From Candidatus Aminicenantota bacterium (GTDB lineage: Bacteria > Acidobacteriota > Aminicenantia > Aminicenantales > Saccharicenantaceae): 64,000 bases of DNA. Under the pieces are notes generated by a model that saw only the letters and a program-made list of their open reading frames with translations, did not search any database and was not told the DNA's origin. A program made the translations under genes and the position numbers. The DNA lies in the NCBI GenBank assembly GCA_014360015.1, contig JACIYJ010000007.1, positions 62,001 to 126,000 of the forward strand, written 5' to 3'. How positions within the stretch are numbered: position 1 is the first letter of the stretch; each line of letters opens with the position of its first letter. Shown here one piece after another: positions 8,807 through 17,545 of the stretch.

Positions 8807-9543
8807 TTTTCAGCCAGAAAGTTTCTCTGGTGACAGGAGCTTCTCAAGGCATAGGTGAAGCCATTGCCGAGGAGCTGGGCAAAGAAGGTGCTACCGTCAT
8901 TCTGGTGGACATCCAGAAAGACAAGCTGGAACAGGTAGCTAAGCGGCTGTCTGACCAGGGAATTAAGGCCCTACCTTATGAAGCCGATGTAACCCATTTT
9001 GACCAGGTCTGTGCGGTGACCGAAGCCGTGGTTAAAGAGCTCGGTAAAATCGACCATCTGGTCAACAATGCTGGCATTACCAGGGATTCGCTGCTGCTGC
9101 GGATGAAAGAGGAAGATTGGGACCTGGTTCTGGCCGTTAACCTTAAAGGTGCCTTCAATTTCTCCCGGGCTGTCTTAAAACATATGATTTCTGCCCGTTA
9201 TGGTCGGATAGTCAACATTTCTTCGGTGGTTGGTCTTATGGGCAATTTTGGCCAAACCAATTACGCCGCTTCCAAAGCCGGGCTGATTGGTTTTTCCAAA
9301 TCTTTAGCTCGGGAAGTAGCGGCCCGTGGAATTACCGTAAACTGTGTGGCTCCGGGCTACATTGCTACTCCGATGACAGAAAAACTTCCAGATGAAGTCA
9401 AGAAGGCTTTCTTAGAAATAATCCCGATGAAGCGCTTTGGCTTACCGGTTGAAGTGGCCCGGGCAGTTAAATTCCTTTGCTCAGATGATGCCGCCTACAT
9501 CACCGGCCAGGTGATAAACGTCAACGGCGGAATGTATATGTAA
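8803..9543 (+). CDS. fabG: 3-oxoacyl-[acyl-carrier-protein] reductase FabG
   Basis: This 246-residue short-chain dehydrogenase has the NADP-binding TGASQGIGEAIAEELG near the N-terminus and the structural LVNNAGITRD. The catalytic Ser-Tyr-Lys is seen in NISSVVGLMG and YAASKAGLIGFSKSLA. It reduces 3-oxoacyl-ACP in fatty acid elongation. Translation is coupled to plsX by a 4-base overlap, and acpP and fabF follow directly. Confidence 0.96.
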   Translation: MIFSQKVSLVTGASQGIGEAIAEELGKEGATVILVDIQKDKLEQVAKRLSDQGIKALPYEADVTHFDQVCAVTEAVVKELGKIDHLVNNAGITRDSLLLRMKEEDWDLVLAVNLKGAFNFSRAVLKHMISARYGRIVNISSVVGLMGNFGQTNYAASKAGLIGFSKSLAREVAARGITVNCVAPGYIATPMTEKLPDEVKKAFLEIIPMKRFGLPVEVARAVKFLCSDDAAYITGQVINVNGGMYM

Positions 9544-9572
9544 GAAGTAAAAAAAATTAAAAGGAGGTAAGT

Positions 9573-9821
9573 ATGGAAAGAGAAGAACTTTTGAAGAAAG
9601 TCAAAGCCATCGTTGCCGACAAGCTGAACATCAGCGAAGACCAGATTACCGAAAACGCCTCTTTCACCCAAGACCTGGGCGCTGATTCGCTGGACACCGT
9701 TGAACTGGTTATGGCTCTGGAAGATGAATTCGGCCTGAACATTCCTGATGATGAAGCTGAGAAGCTGAACACCGTTGGCAAAGCTATCGATTACATCATG
9801 GAGCACTATAAGGGGAAATGA
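9573..9821 (+). CDS. acpP: Acyl carrier protein
   Basis: This acidic 82-residue protein carries the phosphopantetheine attachment site [17 protein letters not shown]; the serine of DSL is the modified residue. It has the strongest ribosome binding site of its operon (AAAAGGAGGTAAGT), matching the high abundance expected of ACP. A perfect inverted repeat starts in its last codons and may limit transcription into fabF. Confidence 0.97.
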   Translation: MEREELLKKVKAIVADKLNISEDQITENASFTQDLGADSLDTVELVMALEDEFGLNIPDDEAEKLNTVGKAIDYIMEHYKGK

Positions 9822-9837
9822 CATCATTTCCCCTTAT
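9808..9837 (+). terminator. Inverted repeat between acpP and fabF, candidate attenuator
   Basis: ATAAGGGGAAATGA (9808-9821) and TCATTTCCCCTTAT (9824-9837) are perfect 14-base complementary arms around a CA centre. The left arm contains the acpP stop codon. The tract behind it is pyrimidine-rich but has no clean run of T, so it could be a partial terminator, an mRNA-stabilising stem, or both. Such an element would let acpP be expressed above fabF. Confidence 0.6.
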
Positions 9838-9876
9838 CCTTCCTTATCTTTAATTTTGTGAGAATAAGAACAACCG

Positions 9877-11136
9877 ATGGGTGCTTCTTACATTCAAAAA
9901 AGAAGAGTGGTTATAACCGGAATCGGCTTAGTCACGCCACTTGGTGTGGGTAAAGAAGTCAACTGGCAGGCGCTGTTGGAGGGGCGGTCTGCGATCAGCT
10001 TGATTTCCCGTTTTGACACCTCTCGTTTTTCTACCAAAATCGCCGGTGAAATCAAGAACTTTGACCCGCAGCAGTTTATGGATAGAAAAGAAGCCCGGAA
10101 GATGGACCTATTTGTTCAGTATGCTATTGCTGCGGCCCAGTTAGCTGTTGACGATTCCGGTATCGATCCGGCCAAACTGGAGGGAGAGCGGACAGGGGTT
10201 TATGTCGGTTCAGGAATAGGCGGCATTGGCTCGATCGAAGAGACCCACAGGGTGCTAATGGAAAAAGGGCCGGAAAGAGTCTCGCCGTTTTTTATTGTCC
10301 AGACCATTATCAACGAAGCGCCTGGCCATATTTCTATTCGTTATCGAGCCAAAGGACCCAACATGTCTAACGCCACGGCCTGCAGCACCGGGGCTCACGC
10401 CATTGGAGAAGCCTTCAGAATGATTCAGCTCGGTGTGGTAGACAGAATGATTGCCGGCGGGTCTGAAGCGCCGATCACCCCGTTGAGTTTAGCCGGCTTC
10501 AGCAACATGAAAGCTCTTTCCGAAAAAAACGACCAGCCGGAGAAAGCTTCCAGACCGTTTGATGCTCAAAGAGATGGGTTTGTGATGAGCGAAGGCGCCG
10601 GGATCGTACTTCTGGAAGAACTGGAATCGGCCTTGGCGCGTGGAGCCAGGATTTATGCGGAGATTGTCGGGTACGGTCTGAACGGCGATGCTTACCACGT
10701 CACCGCGCCCTGCCCTGATGGTGAAGGTGCAGCCCGGGTGATGAAGATGGCTCTTGATGATGCTGGGGTTTCACCTTCAGTGGTTCAGTACATCAATGCT
10801 CACGGCACCTCGACTCCTTACAACGATAAGACTGAAACCTTAGCCATAAAAACAGTGTTCGGAGAGTATGCTCGGAAGCTTGGAGTAAGCTCCACCAAAT
10901 CGATGACCGGACATCTGCTGGGAGCTGCCGGCGGAGCTGAAACTGCCATTACCGCCCTGGCTATCTACCATCAGATCATGCCGCCGACCATCAACTATGA
11001 ATTTCCTGACCCGGATTGCGACCTTGATTATGTGCCAAATAAGGCCCGTCCGGCCGAGATCGTGTACGCTATGACCAATTCGTTCGGTTTCGGCGGAACC
11101 AATGCCTGTCTGCTTCTGAAAAAATTTGAGAAATAG
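9877..11136 (+). CDS. fabF: 3-oxoacyl-[acyl-carrier-protein] synthase II
   Basis: The 419-residue protein is a KAS II condensing enzyme, starting [15 protein letters not shown]. The catalytic triad is visible: Cys in [16 protein letters not shown], His in [15 protein letters not shown] and His in [13 protein letters not shown]. It elongates acyl-ACP with malonyl-ACP. It is the last gene of the yceD-rpmF-plsX-fabG-acpP operon, 55 bases after acpP and separated by the inverted repeat. The ribosome binding site is weak (AATAAGAAC), again suggesting lower expression than acpP. Confidence 0.97.
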   Translation: MGASYIQKRRVVITGIGLVTPLGVGKEVNWQALLEGRSAISLISRFDTSRFSTKIAGEIKNFDPQQFMDRKEARKMDLFVQYAIAAAQLAVDDSGIDPAKLEGERTGVYVGSGIGGIGSIEETHRVLMEKGPERVSPFFIVQTIINEAPGHISIRYRAKGPNMSNATACSTGAHAIGEAFRMIQLGVVDRMIAGGSEAPITPLSLAGFSNMKALSEKNDQPEKASRPFDAQRDGFVMSEGAGIVLLEELESALARGARIYAEIVGYGLNGDAYHVTAPCPDGEGAARVMKMALDDAGVSPSVVQYINAHGTSTPYNDKTETLAIKTVFGEYARKLGVSSTKSMTGHLLGAAGGAETAITALAIYHQIMPPTINYEFPDPDCDLDYVPNKARPAEIVYAMTNSFGFGGTNACLLLKKFEK

Positions 11137-11273
11137 TCTGAATGCGGTGATAAAGATCTTTCTCCCGGCGCCGTGAAATTTATTAAGCTATTTGAATGAG
11201 TTAGACTGAGCTTTATCGAAAGCAAGCCGGGTTGAAATCGAAAAAAAAACGAAGCCCACAGATTTTGAGAAGT

Positions 11274-12869
11274 TTACTGCGGTTCGTTTTCTCCGATCAC
11301 CTGAAGAGTGAGCCGGTTCTTTTCCGAGCGGTGCTCACCGATGCTGCTGACTCTGATGGCTGGTTCGTCCACAACCACGCATTTGTTTTCGCAGATGCCG
11401 CAGCCGATGCAGGCGTCAACGTTGACGAAAGGCGCCAGGTTGGAAACAACTTTACCCTCAGGTGTCAGCGTTTCCACTCTTACCAGCTGGATAGCCTTAG
11501 GCGAGACCGGACAATGCTCTTCGCAGACAATACAGGGTTTACCCAGAGCATAAGGCAGACAGCGGTTCTTGTTGATCCAGGCCGTGCCGATTTTAACCTT
11601 GGTCTTTTCTTCTATAGTCAATTCTCTGATGGCTCCAGTCGGGCAGACCTGACTGCAGAGTGAACAGTAATATTCGCAGTAACCGATTCTCGGAACCAGC
11701 ACCGGTGTCCAGATACCTTCAGGTCCAGCTTCAGTCAGTGCCGGTTGAAGACCATTGGTCGGGCAGACTTTCATACATTCACCGCATTTGACACATTTAG
11801 CCAGAAATTTCTCTTCGGGCAAAGCTCCGGGTGGTCTGATGAGAGCCGGATAGGCACGCTTGCGGTGAGAAGTAATCTTAAAAATCGGGGCCACAAGAAG
11901 CGCAGTTAGAGAAGTCAGCAGGACTTTCCGCCGGCTCAGATCAACCCCTTTGATTTTCTCTGCCTGCCATCTCCAAGGAAAGCTGATGGCTGCGGTTGGA
12001 CAGATGGCTGCACAGGTTTCACAGTAAACACACTCAGAACTTCTCCACTCATCAATTGGATACGGCCTGGCGTTGGTTTCGCATTGAATTGAACAGAGAT
12101 GACAGTTGATGCATTTATCCGGATCGATTTTGAGCTTAAAAAGATTAAACCGGGAAAAAAGTCCGAGCAAAGCTCCGGTCGGACAGAGATAGCGACACCA
12201 GAACCTTTCTTTCCAGGCGTTCAGCAGCAGGGCGGCCAGAAACAGAAGGCCTATGAGTAATGCGTTTTGAAAGACGCTGTTAAAAGCCAGGTTTTCCAGA
12301 GTCTGGCCGAGTCCCTGACCGACGGATTTAAGACCGGCAGAATAGGCCAGGCTTCCAGATTGAGAAAAAATCTGGTTTAAGACTGGAGAAACATAAACGG
12401 CAAAAGAACGGTAAAGAAAAGACAACGGGTCAAGATAGCCGGCTAAGTTGACGGTGAAAACAGCTGCGATCAGGACTATTATCAGAATAAAATACTTTGG
12501 ACCTAAACTCATCCGGTCGTCTTTTTCTGGTCTGAGCCAGCGCGTCTTTTTAAAAAGAAAAGAGAAAAACTGATGAAGAGCTCCGAGAGGGCAGACCCAG
12601 CCGCAGACGAACCGACCGAAAAGCAGCGTGACCAGCAGGGTTATTCCGGAGAGCCACAGCGCAGCCAACACCATCCTGGAGGCGATGATGGTGGTCAGGG
12701 CCAGAAACGGGTCAAAATGAAAATACCGCTCTACAGTGGTTTGGAGATAATCTTCGCCGGCATAGTGAGTCTTAAGGAACAGGATGAAGAAAAGACTGAA
12801 GAAGATGATTTGAGAAAGGACCCGAAGCTTTTGAAGCCAGAAATATTTTTTAGACTTTTCTCTTTTCAA
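11274..12869 (-). CDS. NapH/NapG-like fused membrane iron-sulfur protein
   Basis: The 531-residue protein looks like a NapH-type membrane ferredoxin joined to a NapG/MauM-type periplasmic ferredoxin. The N-terminal part (about 1-240) has several membrane helices and the paired CGWVCPLGA and CRYLCPTGA motifs, then two ferredoxin-like motifs, CINCHLCSIQC and CVYCETCAAICP. At about residue 310 comes LSRRKVLLTSLTALL, which looks like the Tat signal of NapG retained as an internal segment. After it are further cysteine clusters: CVKCGECMKVCP, CEYYCSLCSQVCP, CIVCEEHCP and CIGCGICENKC. NapH/NapG-type proteins pass electrons from quinol to periplasmic reductases; no such reductase is visible here. 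Its start overlaps the DUF362 gene by 20 bases. Confidence 0.85.
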   Translation of the reverse strand: MKREKSKKYFWLQKLRVLSQIIFFSLFFILFLKTHYAGEDYLQTTVERYFHFDPFLALTTIIASRMVLAALWLSGITLLVTLLFGRFVCGWVCPLGALHQFFSFLFKKTRWLRPEKDDRMSLGPKYFILIIVLIAAVFTVNLAGYLDPLSFLYRSFAVYVSPVLNQIFSQSGSLAYSAGLKSVGQGLGQTLENLAFNSVFQNALLIGLLFLAALLLNAWKERFWCRYLCPTGALLGLFSRFNLFKLKIDPDKCINCHLCSIQCETNARPYPIDEWRSSECVYCETCAAICPTAAISFPWRWQAEKIKGVDLSRRKVLLTSLTALLVAPIFKITSHRKRAYPALIRPPGALPEEKFLAKCVKCGECMKVCPTNGLQPALTEAGPEGIWTPVLVPRIGYCEYYCSLCSQVCPTGAIRELTIEEKTKVKIGTAWINKNRCLPYALGKPCIVCEEHCPVSPKAIQLVRVETLTPEGKVVSNLAPFVNVDACIGCGICENKCVVVDEPAIRVSSIGEHRSEKNRLTLQVIGENEPQ

Positions 12870-13734
12870 TTTTGACTTTCTCCAGTTCGAATTTTCCCAA
12901 ACCTCTGTCCTGGGCCAGCTTCAGAAAAAGAAGTTCCTGGGGTTTATAATCAAAGAAAGTAGCGCCGTAAGCATCAACCGCGACCGGATCAGTTCCAGCT
13001 ACCACGGTTTTCATCAGTTTGGTATCGGAAGTTCTTCCTCCCTGCGGTCCATTACGAAACAGAATCCGGTAGCCATCGAGGACAGTCAGGGTAGGTTTGA
13101 AGAAAGCTGCTAAGTCAACCATGGCCTGGTCGATTTTTTGATGAAGCTGGTTGCGACTGCCACCGATAGCTCCCAACCAGTTCTTCATCCCGAGAGTCAC
13201 TTTTGACAGACTGTGGACCTTAGCCACCGGGGCGTTGATTATTTTATCAACTTCAAGAAAATCCTGAAAAACTTCCCATTCTTTCAGCCATTCACCCTTT
13301 AAGGCAACTTTCTTCAAACGCTGTTCTTCAGCAAAAAGGACTTTCGCTCCAGCTTCCTTAGCTGCATTCTGAATTCCTGAGCGAATGTAACAACGCTTGG
13401 GCTGATTGATGGTGTGATCCATGACGATGACTTCTTTGGCGCCGGCCTCAAAAGCCATTTCCACTAAAGCTTTAACTACTTCGGGGTTGGTGCAGGCGGC
13501 CATTTCTGGAGTCCTATCCCAGCCGATGTTAGGTTTAATCAAAACTTTATCACCACGTCCGACAAACCGCTTCATTCCGCCTAAGGCTTTGAGAGCTTCC
13601 TTAGTGATGACTGCAGGAGAGTCACCTTCGGCCACTGATAGCTCAGGCAAGGTGGTTTGAGAGAAAATTTCTGGAGTAAATTTTACTGCCAGGCCGCTTA
13701 AAAGAAGAGTTTTGATAAAGTCTCGTCTTTCCAT
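12850..13734 (-). CDS. Tat-exported DUF362 domain protein
   Basis: This 294-residue protein begins MERRDFIKTLLLSGLAVKF, a clear twin-arginine signal, so it is probably folded in the cytoplasm and exported. The rest matches DUF362, with LIKPNIGWDRTPEMAACTNP and MKNWLGAIGGSRNQLH as recognisable segments. The biochemical role of DUF362 is not established; its members often sit next to ferredoxin genes. Here it overlaps the NapH/NapG-like gene by 20 bases, so the two probably work together in periplasmic electron transfer, but that is inference from context. Confidence 0.82.
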   Translation of the reverse strand: MERRDFIKTLLLSGLAVKFTPEIFSQTTLPELSVAEGDSPAVITKEALKALGGMKRFVGRGDKVLIKPNIGWDRTPEMAACTNPEVVKALVEMAFEAGAKEVIVMDHTINQPKRCYIRSGIQNAAKEAGAKVLFAEEQRLKKVALKGEWLKEWEVFQDFLEVDKIINAPVAKVHSLSKVTLGMKNWLGAIGGSRNQLHQKIDQAMVDLAAFFKPTLTVLDGYRILFRNGPQGGRTSDTKLMKTVVAGTDPVAVDAYGATFFDYKPQELLFLKLAQDRGLGKFELEKVKIEKRKV

Positions 13735-13739
13735 TTTTC

Positions 13740-14978
13740 CTATCCTTTTCCTAAGGATTTTACATATTCCATAATACCACGGAAAAGACCGGTGGCCACA
13801 GCCTCTCTATAAATATCAGTCTTCAGCGCCTCTTCTTCTTTCTGGTTAGAGAGATGAGAAACTTCGACCAGGACCGCAGGCATTTCGCTACCGATCAACA
13901 CCCAGAATGGACCGCCTTTGACTCCCAGGTCGTCGCGTGGACCGAAGTTGTGCTTCAGGTGGTTGAGCAAATTCTGATGGATTTTTTCGGCCAGGTCTCT
14001 GGATTCTTCATATTTTGAGTTTTTGATGATTTTTTCCACGATTAACTTCATCTCCCGAATGTTTTTGGTGGAGGAAGCATTCTCTTTGGCCGCCAACTCA
14101 TTGACGGCTGGGTCCGGGCTAAAATTCAGGTAAAAAGTTTCAACTCCGGTCCGGGTTTTCTTAGGGCTGGCGTTGAGATGAATAGAGATGAACAGATCAG
14201 CTCCTTTCTGATTGGCAAAAGCTGTTCTTTTTTCCAGGGGTAAGGTGATGTCTCCGTCTCTCGTCAGGAAGACTTCAAACTGACCCTGAGTTTCCAGAAT
14301 TCTTTTTAACCTTCGGGCAATGTCTAAGGCCACATCCTTTTCTTTAAGTCCCGAGCGGCTGAGACAACCGGGGTCAGTTCCGCCGTGGCCAGGGTCCAGG
14401 ACAATTCTTTTAACCCCGAGGCCAAGCTGCCGGACAAGAGAATAACCTGAGCTTGACGGACTGGGTGGCTGAGGTGGCTGTTCCTTAGGTCGGGTGGCCG
14501 TTTGACCTGAAGGTTTGGCGTTAGTGGTTGAAGCCGGAGCTGGTTCTTTAATCTCTTTCGCCAAAGCTTTGGGATAGACATCTATAACCAGCCGGTTCGG
14601 GTCTTTCAGATAATATATTTTTTCCCGGTCCTTTGAATTCGGATAAAGCTCCAGAGTCAGCCGGACGGTTGAAGGGTTTTTCTGAGCCAGACGGAAAGTC
14701 TTGATGCAGGAAGATTGCAGTTCAAAGGATTTCCCGTGCAAAGAAGGATTGAGTTTAGCCTGAAAGATGTCGAGGTAAAAACGTTCAGGGTTTTTGAGCT
14801 CGGCTGAATAGAATTCGCGGATCTTATCTATTTCTAAAACTATTCTGATAAACTCCAGGTGTTGATGGTAGCGTAGGCTGGTAATCTCAGCCCGGGGGTC
14901 TTCCGGCTTACTGGCGGCAGAAAAAAGTGTTACGAAAATTAATATCAGTAACACTGAAAAGCCTGATTTTCTCTGCAT
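13740..14978 (-). CDS. amiC: N-acetylmuramoyl-L-alanine amidase with AMIN domain
   Basis: This is an AmiC-type cell-wall amidase of about 412 residues; I use the ATG at 14978 rather than the TTG just before it. A signal peptide (GFSVLLILIFVTLFSAAS) is followed by an AMIN domain (about 30-130) that targets peptidoglycan or the secretion apparatus. A Pro/Ser/Thr-rich linker (about 140-180) leads to an Amidase_3 domain. Zinc and catalytic residues are present in VLDPGHGGTDPG, FISIHLNAS and VEVSHLSNQKEE. It cleaves the amide bond between MurNAc and the stem peptide, usually in daughter-cell separation. It lies 70 bases after apgM and 5 bases before the DUF362 gene. Confidence 0.92.
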   Translation of the reverse strand: MQRKSGFSVLLILIFVTLFSAASKPEDPRAEITSLRYHQHLEFIRIVLEIDKIREFYSAELKNPERFYLDIFQAKLNPSLHGKSFELQSSCIKTFRLAQKNPSTVRLTLELYPNSKDREKIYYLKDPNRLVIDVYPKALAKEIKEPAPASTTNAKPSGQTATRPKEQPPQPPSPSSSGYSLVRQLGLGVKRIVLDPGHGGTDPGCLSRSGLKEKDVALDIARRLKRILETQGQFEVFLTRDGDITLPLEKRTAFANQKGADLFISIHLNASPKKTRTGVETFYLNFSPDPAVNELAAKENASSTKNIREMKLIVEKIIKNSKYEESRDLAEKIHQNLLNHLKHNFGPRDDLGVKGGPFWVLIGSEMPAVLVEVSHLSNQKEEEALKTDIYREAVATGLFRGIMEYVKSLGKG

Positions 14979-15049
14979 CAATCGAGCTTTTATCTTCCAA
15001 TAATGATAAATACCAGCAAATCAGGCTGAAAGCAACTGAAAAGAAAAAA

Positions 15050-16255
15050 TCAGGCTCCGTATTTTTTGAGCTTCAGAGCGTGGGCCAGCATCAAGGGCAT
15101 GGCATAGAGAGAGGGAAAACGCCCTAGGGCGCCCTTAGCGCATTCTCTTTCGGTGAACCGGCTGACTTCATCTGCGGCCGCGTTGGTTGAAACCAGGACA
15201 AAGGGATTCGGATGCCAGGAATGAGATTTAAGGACGGAAGGGGTTGAATGGTCGGAGGTTATTACCAGAACATCCGGCTTGAGCGCCCACAGCCGGGGAA
15301 TGAACCGGTCAATTTCTTCGATGGCTTTGACTTTGTCTTCATAACGGCCGTCTTCGCCGGTTGAGTCAGTTTTCTTGAAATGCAAATAGAAGAAATTGTA
15401 ATCAGAATAATGTTTTTCTAAGGTCTCGAAAATTTCTTCGGTCGAAGGGCCGACTTCCAGCACTTCCATTCCCAGCAATCTGGTCAGACCCCTGTACATC
15501 GGATAGTTAGCAATGGAGGCGGGTTTGATCTTATAAAGCTCGGACATCGGCGGTAAGTTGGAGGGGAATTTGGAAAAGCCGCGAAGAAGAGCATAATTAG
15601 CTTTTGGTTCGTTCTGGAGAGCCTGTCTGAGTTCTTCGAGGAACCTGTTTATGATTTTGGCCGTGAATTCAGCTTCCGGGGTCAGAGCTTCTGCCGGTAC
15701 TGCTGGTTTACCTTCTTTCTGCGGGTCAGCGTCGGTCAGGGCATCGGAGAGTCCGGGTCCGGAGATCTTAAGAACGAAGCGATGTTCCTTACCAGGATAA
15801 AGAGAGACTTTTATGCCCTCAATCTCCTGGATTTTCTGATTAAGAAAAGTGCAGAGCCTGACATTTTCTTCAGTAGAAATCCGGCCAGCTCTTCTGTCAA
15901 CTACCAGCCCTTCTTTAAGAGTGGCGAAATTCCCTCTGGCTACGACATCATACCGGCCGACTTCAACTCCAGTTCCCATGGCTTCCAGAATTCCGCGTCC
16001 GAGCTGGTATTTGAGCGGGTCGTAGCCGAAAAGAGCCAGATGGGCTGGCCCGGAACCAGGGGTGATTCCCATAAAAACCGGGTCAGTGACTCCACACACA
16101 CCCCTTCTGGCAGTTTCGTCTAAATTGGGCTTATGGGCAGCTTCGAGTTCGGTGAGGCCGTTGACCGGAAGCCCTCCTAAGCCATCCATCACCAGAAGAA
16201 CGATTTTTGAATCCGTAGGTTGAGTTAATTCTTGAGCAATTTTTTCCCAGTTCAT
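15050..16255 (-). CDS. apgM: Archaeal-type 2,3-bisphosphoglycerate-independent phosphoglycerate mutase
   Basis: The 401-residue protein belongs to the alkaline-phosphatase superfamily and matches the ApgM form first recognised in archaea, not the GpmI form. Metal-binding and catalytic segments are LLVMDGLGGLPVNG, TPGSGPAHLALFGYDP (with the likely catalytic serine), DSTGEDGRYEDKV and ITSDHSTPSVLKSHSWHPNP. It interconverts 3- and 2-phosphoglycerate in glycolysis and gluconeogenesis. The ATG at 16255 is preceded by a -10 box only 6 bases away, so the mRNA is predicted to be leaderless. Confidence 0.93.
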   Translation of the reverse strand: MNWEKIAQELTQPTDSKIVLLVMDGLGGLPVNGLTELEAAHKPNLDETARRGVCGVTDPVFMGITPGSGPAHLALFGYDPLKYQLGRGILEAMGTGVEVGRYDVVARGNFATLKEGLVVDRRAGRISTEENVRLCTFLNQKIQEIEGIKVSLYPGKEHRFVLKISGPGLSDALTDADPQKEGKPAVPAEALTPEAEFTAKIINRFLEELRQALQNEPKANYALLRGFSKFPSNLPPMSELYKIKPASIANYPMYRGLTRLLGMEVLEVGPSTEEIFETLEKHYSDYNFFYLHFKKTDSTGEDGRYEDKVKAIEEIDRFIPRLWALKPDVLVITSDHSTPSVLKSHSWHPNPFVLVSTNAAADEVSRFTERECAKGALGRFPSLYAMPLMLAHALKLKKYGA

Positions 16256-16261
16256 ACCTGA

Positions 16262-16290
16262 ATTATATCCTTGACCGATATTAGAATCAA
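16262..16290 (-). promoter_or_regulatory. Leaderless promoter of apgM
   Basis: The minus strand reads TTGATT (16285-16290), a 17-base spacer, perfect TATAAT (16262-16267), then six bases and the ATG at 16255. With the usual 6-7 base distance from the -10 box to the first transcribed base, transcription would begin at or next to the A of the start codon. Confidence 0.75.
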
Positions 16291-16481
16291 CCCGGTCTGA
16301 TGTATAGTATCCGGAGTATCTGGTTAAAGGATTATTTCTCAGCAGCAGTTTTTAATGTAAAATATTTTCAAACGTAACTTTATATTGCCTTAATCGTTAA
16401 AAATAAATGGCTTTTCCATAAAAGGAAGAGAAAAAAGGGGGCCTCGTCTAAATCATCGAGGTCCAGAAAAGTGAGACTCGA

Positions 16482-17048
16482 ATGGACGAAAACCAGGTTG
16501 TCAAACTGGCTCAACAGGGAGACCAGGAAGCTTTCTCCATGCTGGTAAAATCCTACCAGAACAAAGTCTTTGGCCTGGCGGTAAACATCGTCCACAACCG
16601 AGAAACGGCAGACGATTTAGCTCAAGAAATATTTTTAAAAGTTTATCTATCACTCCCGAGGTTCAGGTTTCAGGCAGAATTCGGCACCTGGCTCTATCAG
16701 ATAGCCATAAACCACATCCGGGATTACTTGAGAAAGCACAAAAAGGAGAAGGACGACCTGAGACTGGATGATATTCCGGAGCCAGGATCTGAGGAAAAAG
16801 AAGTCTCGCTGAAGCTGGCTGAAAATCAGGAAGAAGAGAGACGCAAAATGCTGTTAAGACAAAAATTGGAAGAAATGCCTGAAAAGTATCGTCTAATACT
16901 ATCTCTGAGAGATATACAGGGTTTGAGTTATGAAGAGATTGGAAAGATACTGAAACTTTCGCCGGGAACAGTGGATTCCCGGCTGCACAGGGCAAGAAGG
17001 CTTTTAAGAAAAAAATTGGCTCCCTTTTTGAGCCAGGAAGGAGGATGA
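16482..17048 (+). CDS. ECF-family RNA polymerase sigma factor (RpoE-like)
   Basis: The 188-residue protein has the two ECF domains. Sigma-2 shows ADDLAQEIFLKVYLSLPRF and FGTWLYQIAINHIRDYLRK. Sigma-4 shows MPEKYRLILSLRDIQGLSYE and the DNA-binding SPGTVDSRLHRARRLLRKK. Its stop overlaps the start of a zinc anti-sigma factor, and an envelope-stress type protein and a MacAB-TolC exporter follow. The most economical reading is that it senses envelope stress and drives this operon, probably including itself. The promoter it recognises was not identified; the AT-rich 16360-16410 stretch is the place to look. Confidence 0.93.
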   Translation: MDENQVVKLAQQGDQEAFSMLVKSYQNKVFGLAVNIVHNRETADDLAQEIFLKVYLSLPRFRFQAEFGTWLYQIAINHIRDYLRKHKKEKDDLRLDDIPEPGSEEKEVSLKLAENQEEERRKMLLRQKLEEMPEKYRLILSLRDIQGLSYEEIGKILKLSPGTVDSRLHRARRLLRKKLAPFLSQEGG

Positions 17049-17545
17049 AGATGAAATGCCGGAAAGCTGAAAAATTGATTTCAAGGCTCATCGACAACCA
17101 GCTCGAGGCAGAAGCGTCGGCCCGGCTTAAGGCTCATCTTGAAGTCTGCCCTTCCTGTGCTCGTCTGCTCTCTGATTATCAGAGGATGCAGAGTCTGATG
17201 TCAGAGATCAAAATAGAAGCGGAGCCGCTGCCTTGTTTTGTTGAAAGGTTAAAAGCCAGGCTCTCAATCGAGCCCCGTCCTTCTATCTGGGCTGTGGTTG
17301 AAAGGTGGTATGCAGCTGCGGTGCCGGTGTTTCTGATTATAGCCACGGTGCTGGTCGGAATCCTGTTTCTGATTCAGCCGGCAGAAAAACAGCTCAGCCA
17401 GTCTGAGATGCTGCTTTTCCAGAATCAGAGCCTGCTCAAAGAGACCCAGGCGATTTTTGAAGAAGAAAAACCGGAAAACCGTCAGCTCAAACTTCTGTTT
17501 GCTGGCCTGGAAGGTCAGGAAGTTGTCAGGAGAGGTAAACAATGA
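17045..17545 (+). CDS. Membrane-anchored zinc anti-sigma factor
   Basis: At 166 residues it has an N-terminal ZAS domain with the zinc motif H-x3-C-x2-C in KAHLEVCPSCARLL. One transmembrane helix follows at about residues 85-108 (AAVPVFLIIATVLVGILFLI). The remaining 55 or so residues would be periplasmic. This is the standard build of a RseA/RsrA-like anti-sigma factor that holds its ECF partner at the membrane until a signal arrives. It overlaps both neighbours by 4 bases. Confidence 0.88.
   Translation: MKMKCRKAEKLISRLIDNQLEAEASARLKAHLEVCPSCARLLSDYQRMQSLMSEIKIEAEPLPCFVERLKARLSIEPRPSIWAVVERWYAAAVPVFLIIATVLVGILFLIQPAEKQLSQSEMLLFQNQSLLKETQAIFEEEKPENRQLKLLFAGLEGQEVVRRGKQ

Noticed and set aside
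11232..11663. Plus-strand 143-residue frame over the ferredoxin gene
   Set aside because: It is a shadow of the minus-strand NapH/NapG-like gene, whose cysteine motifs are unmistakable.
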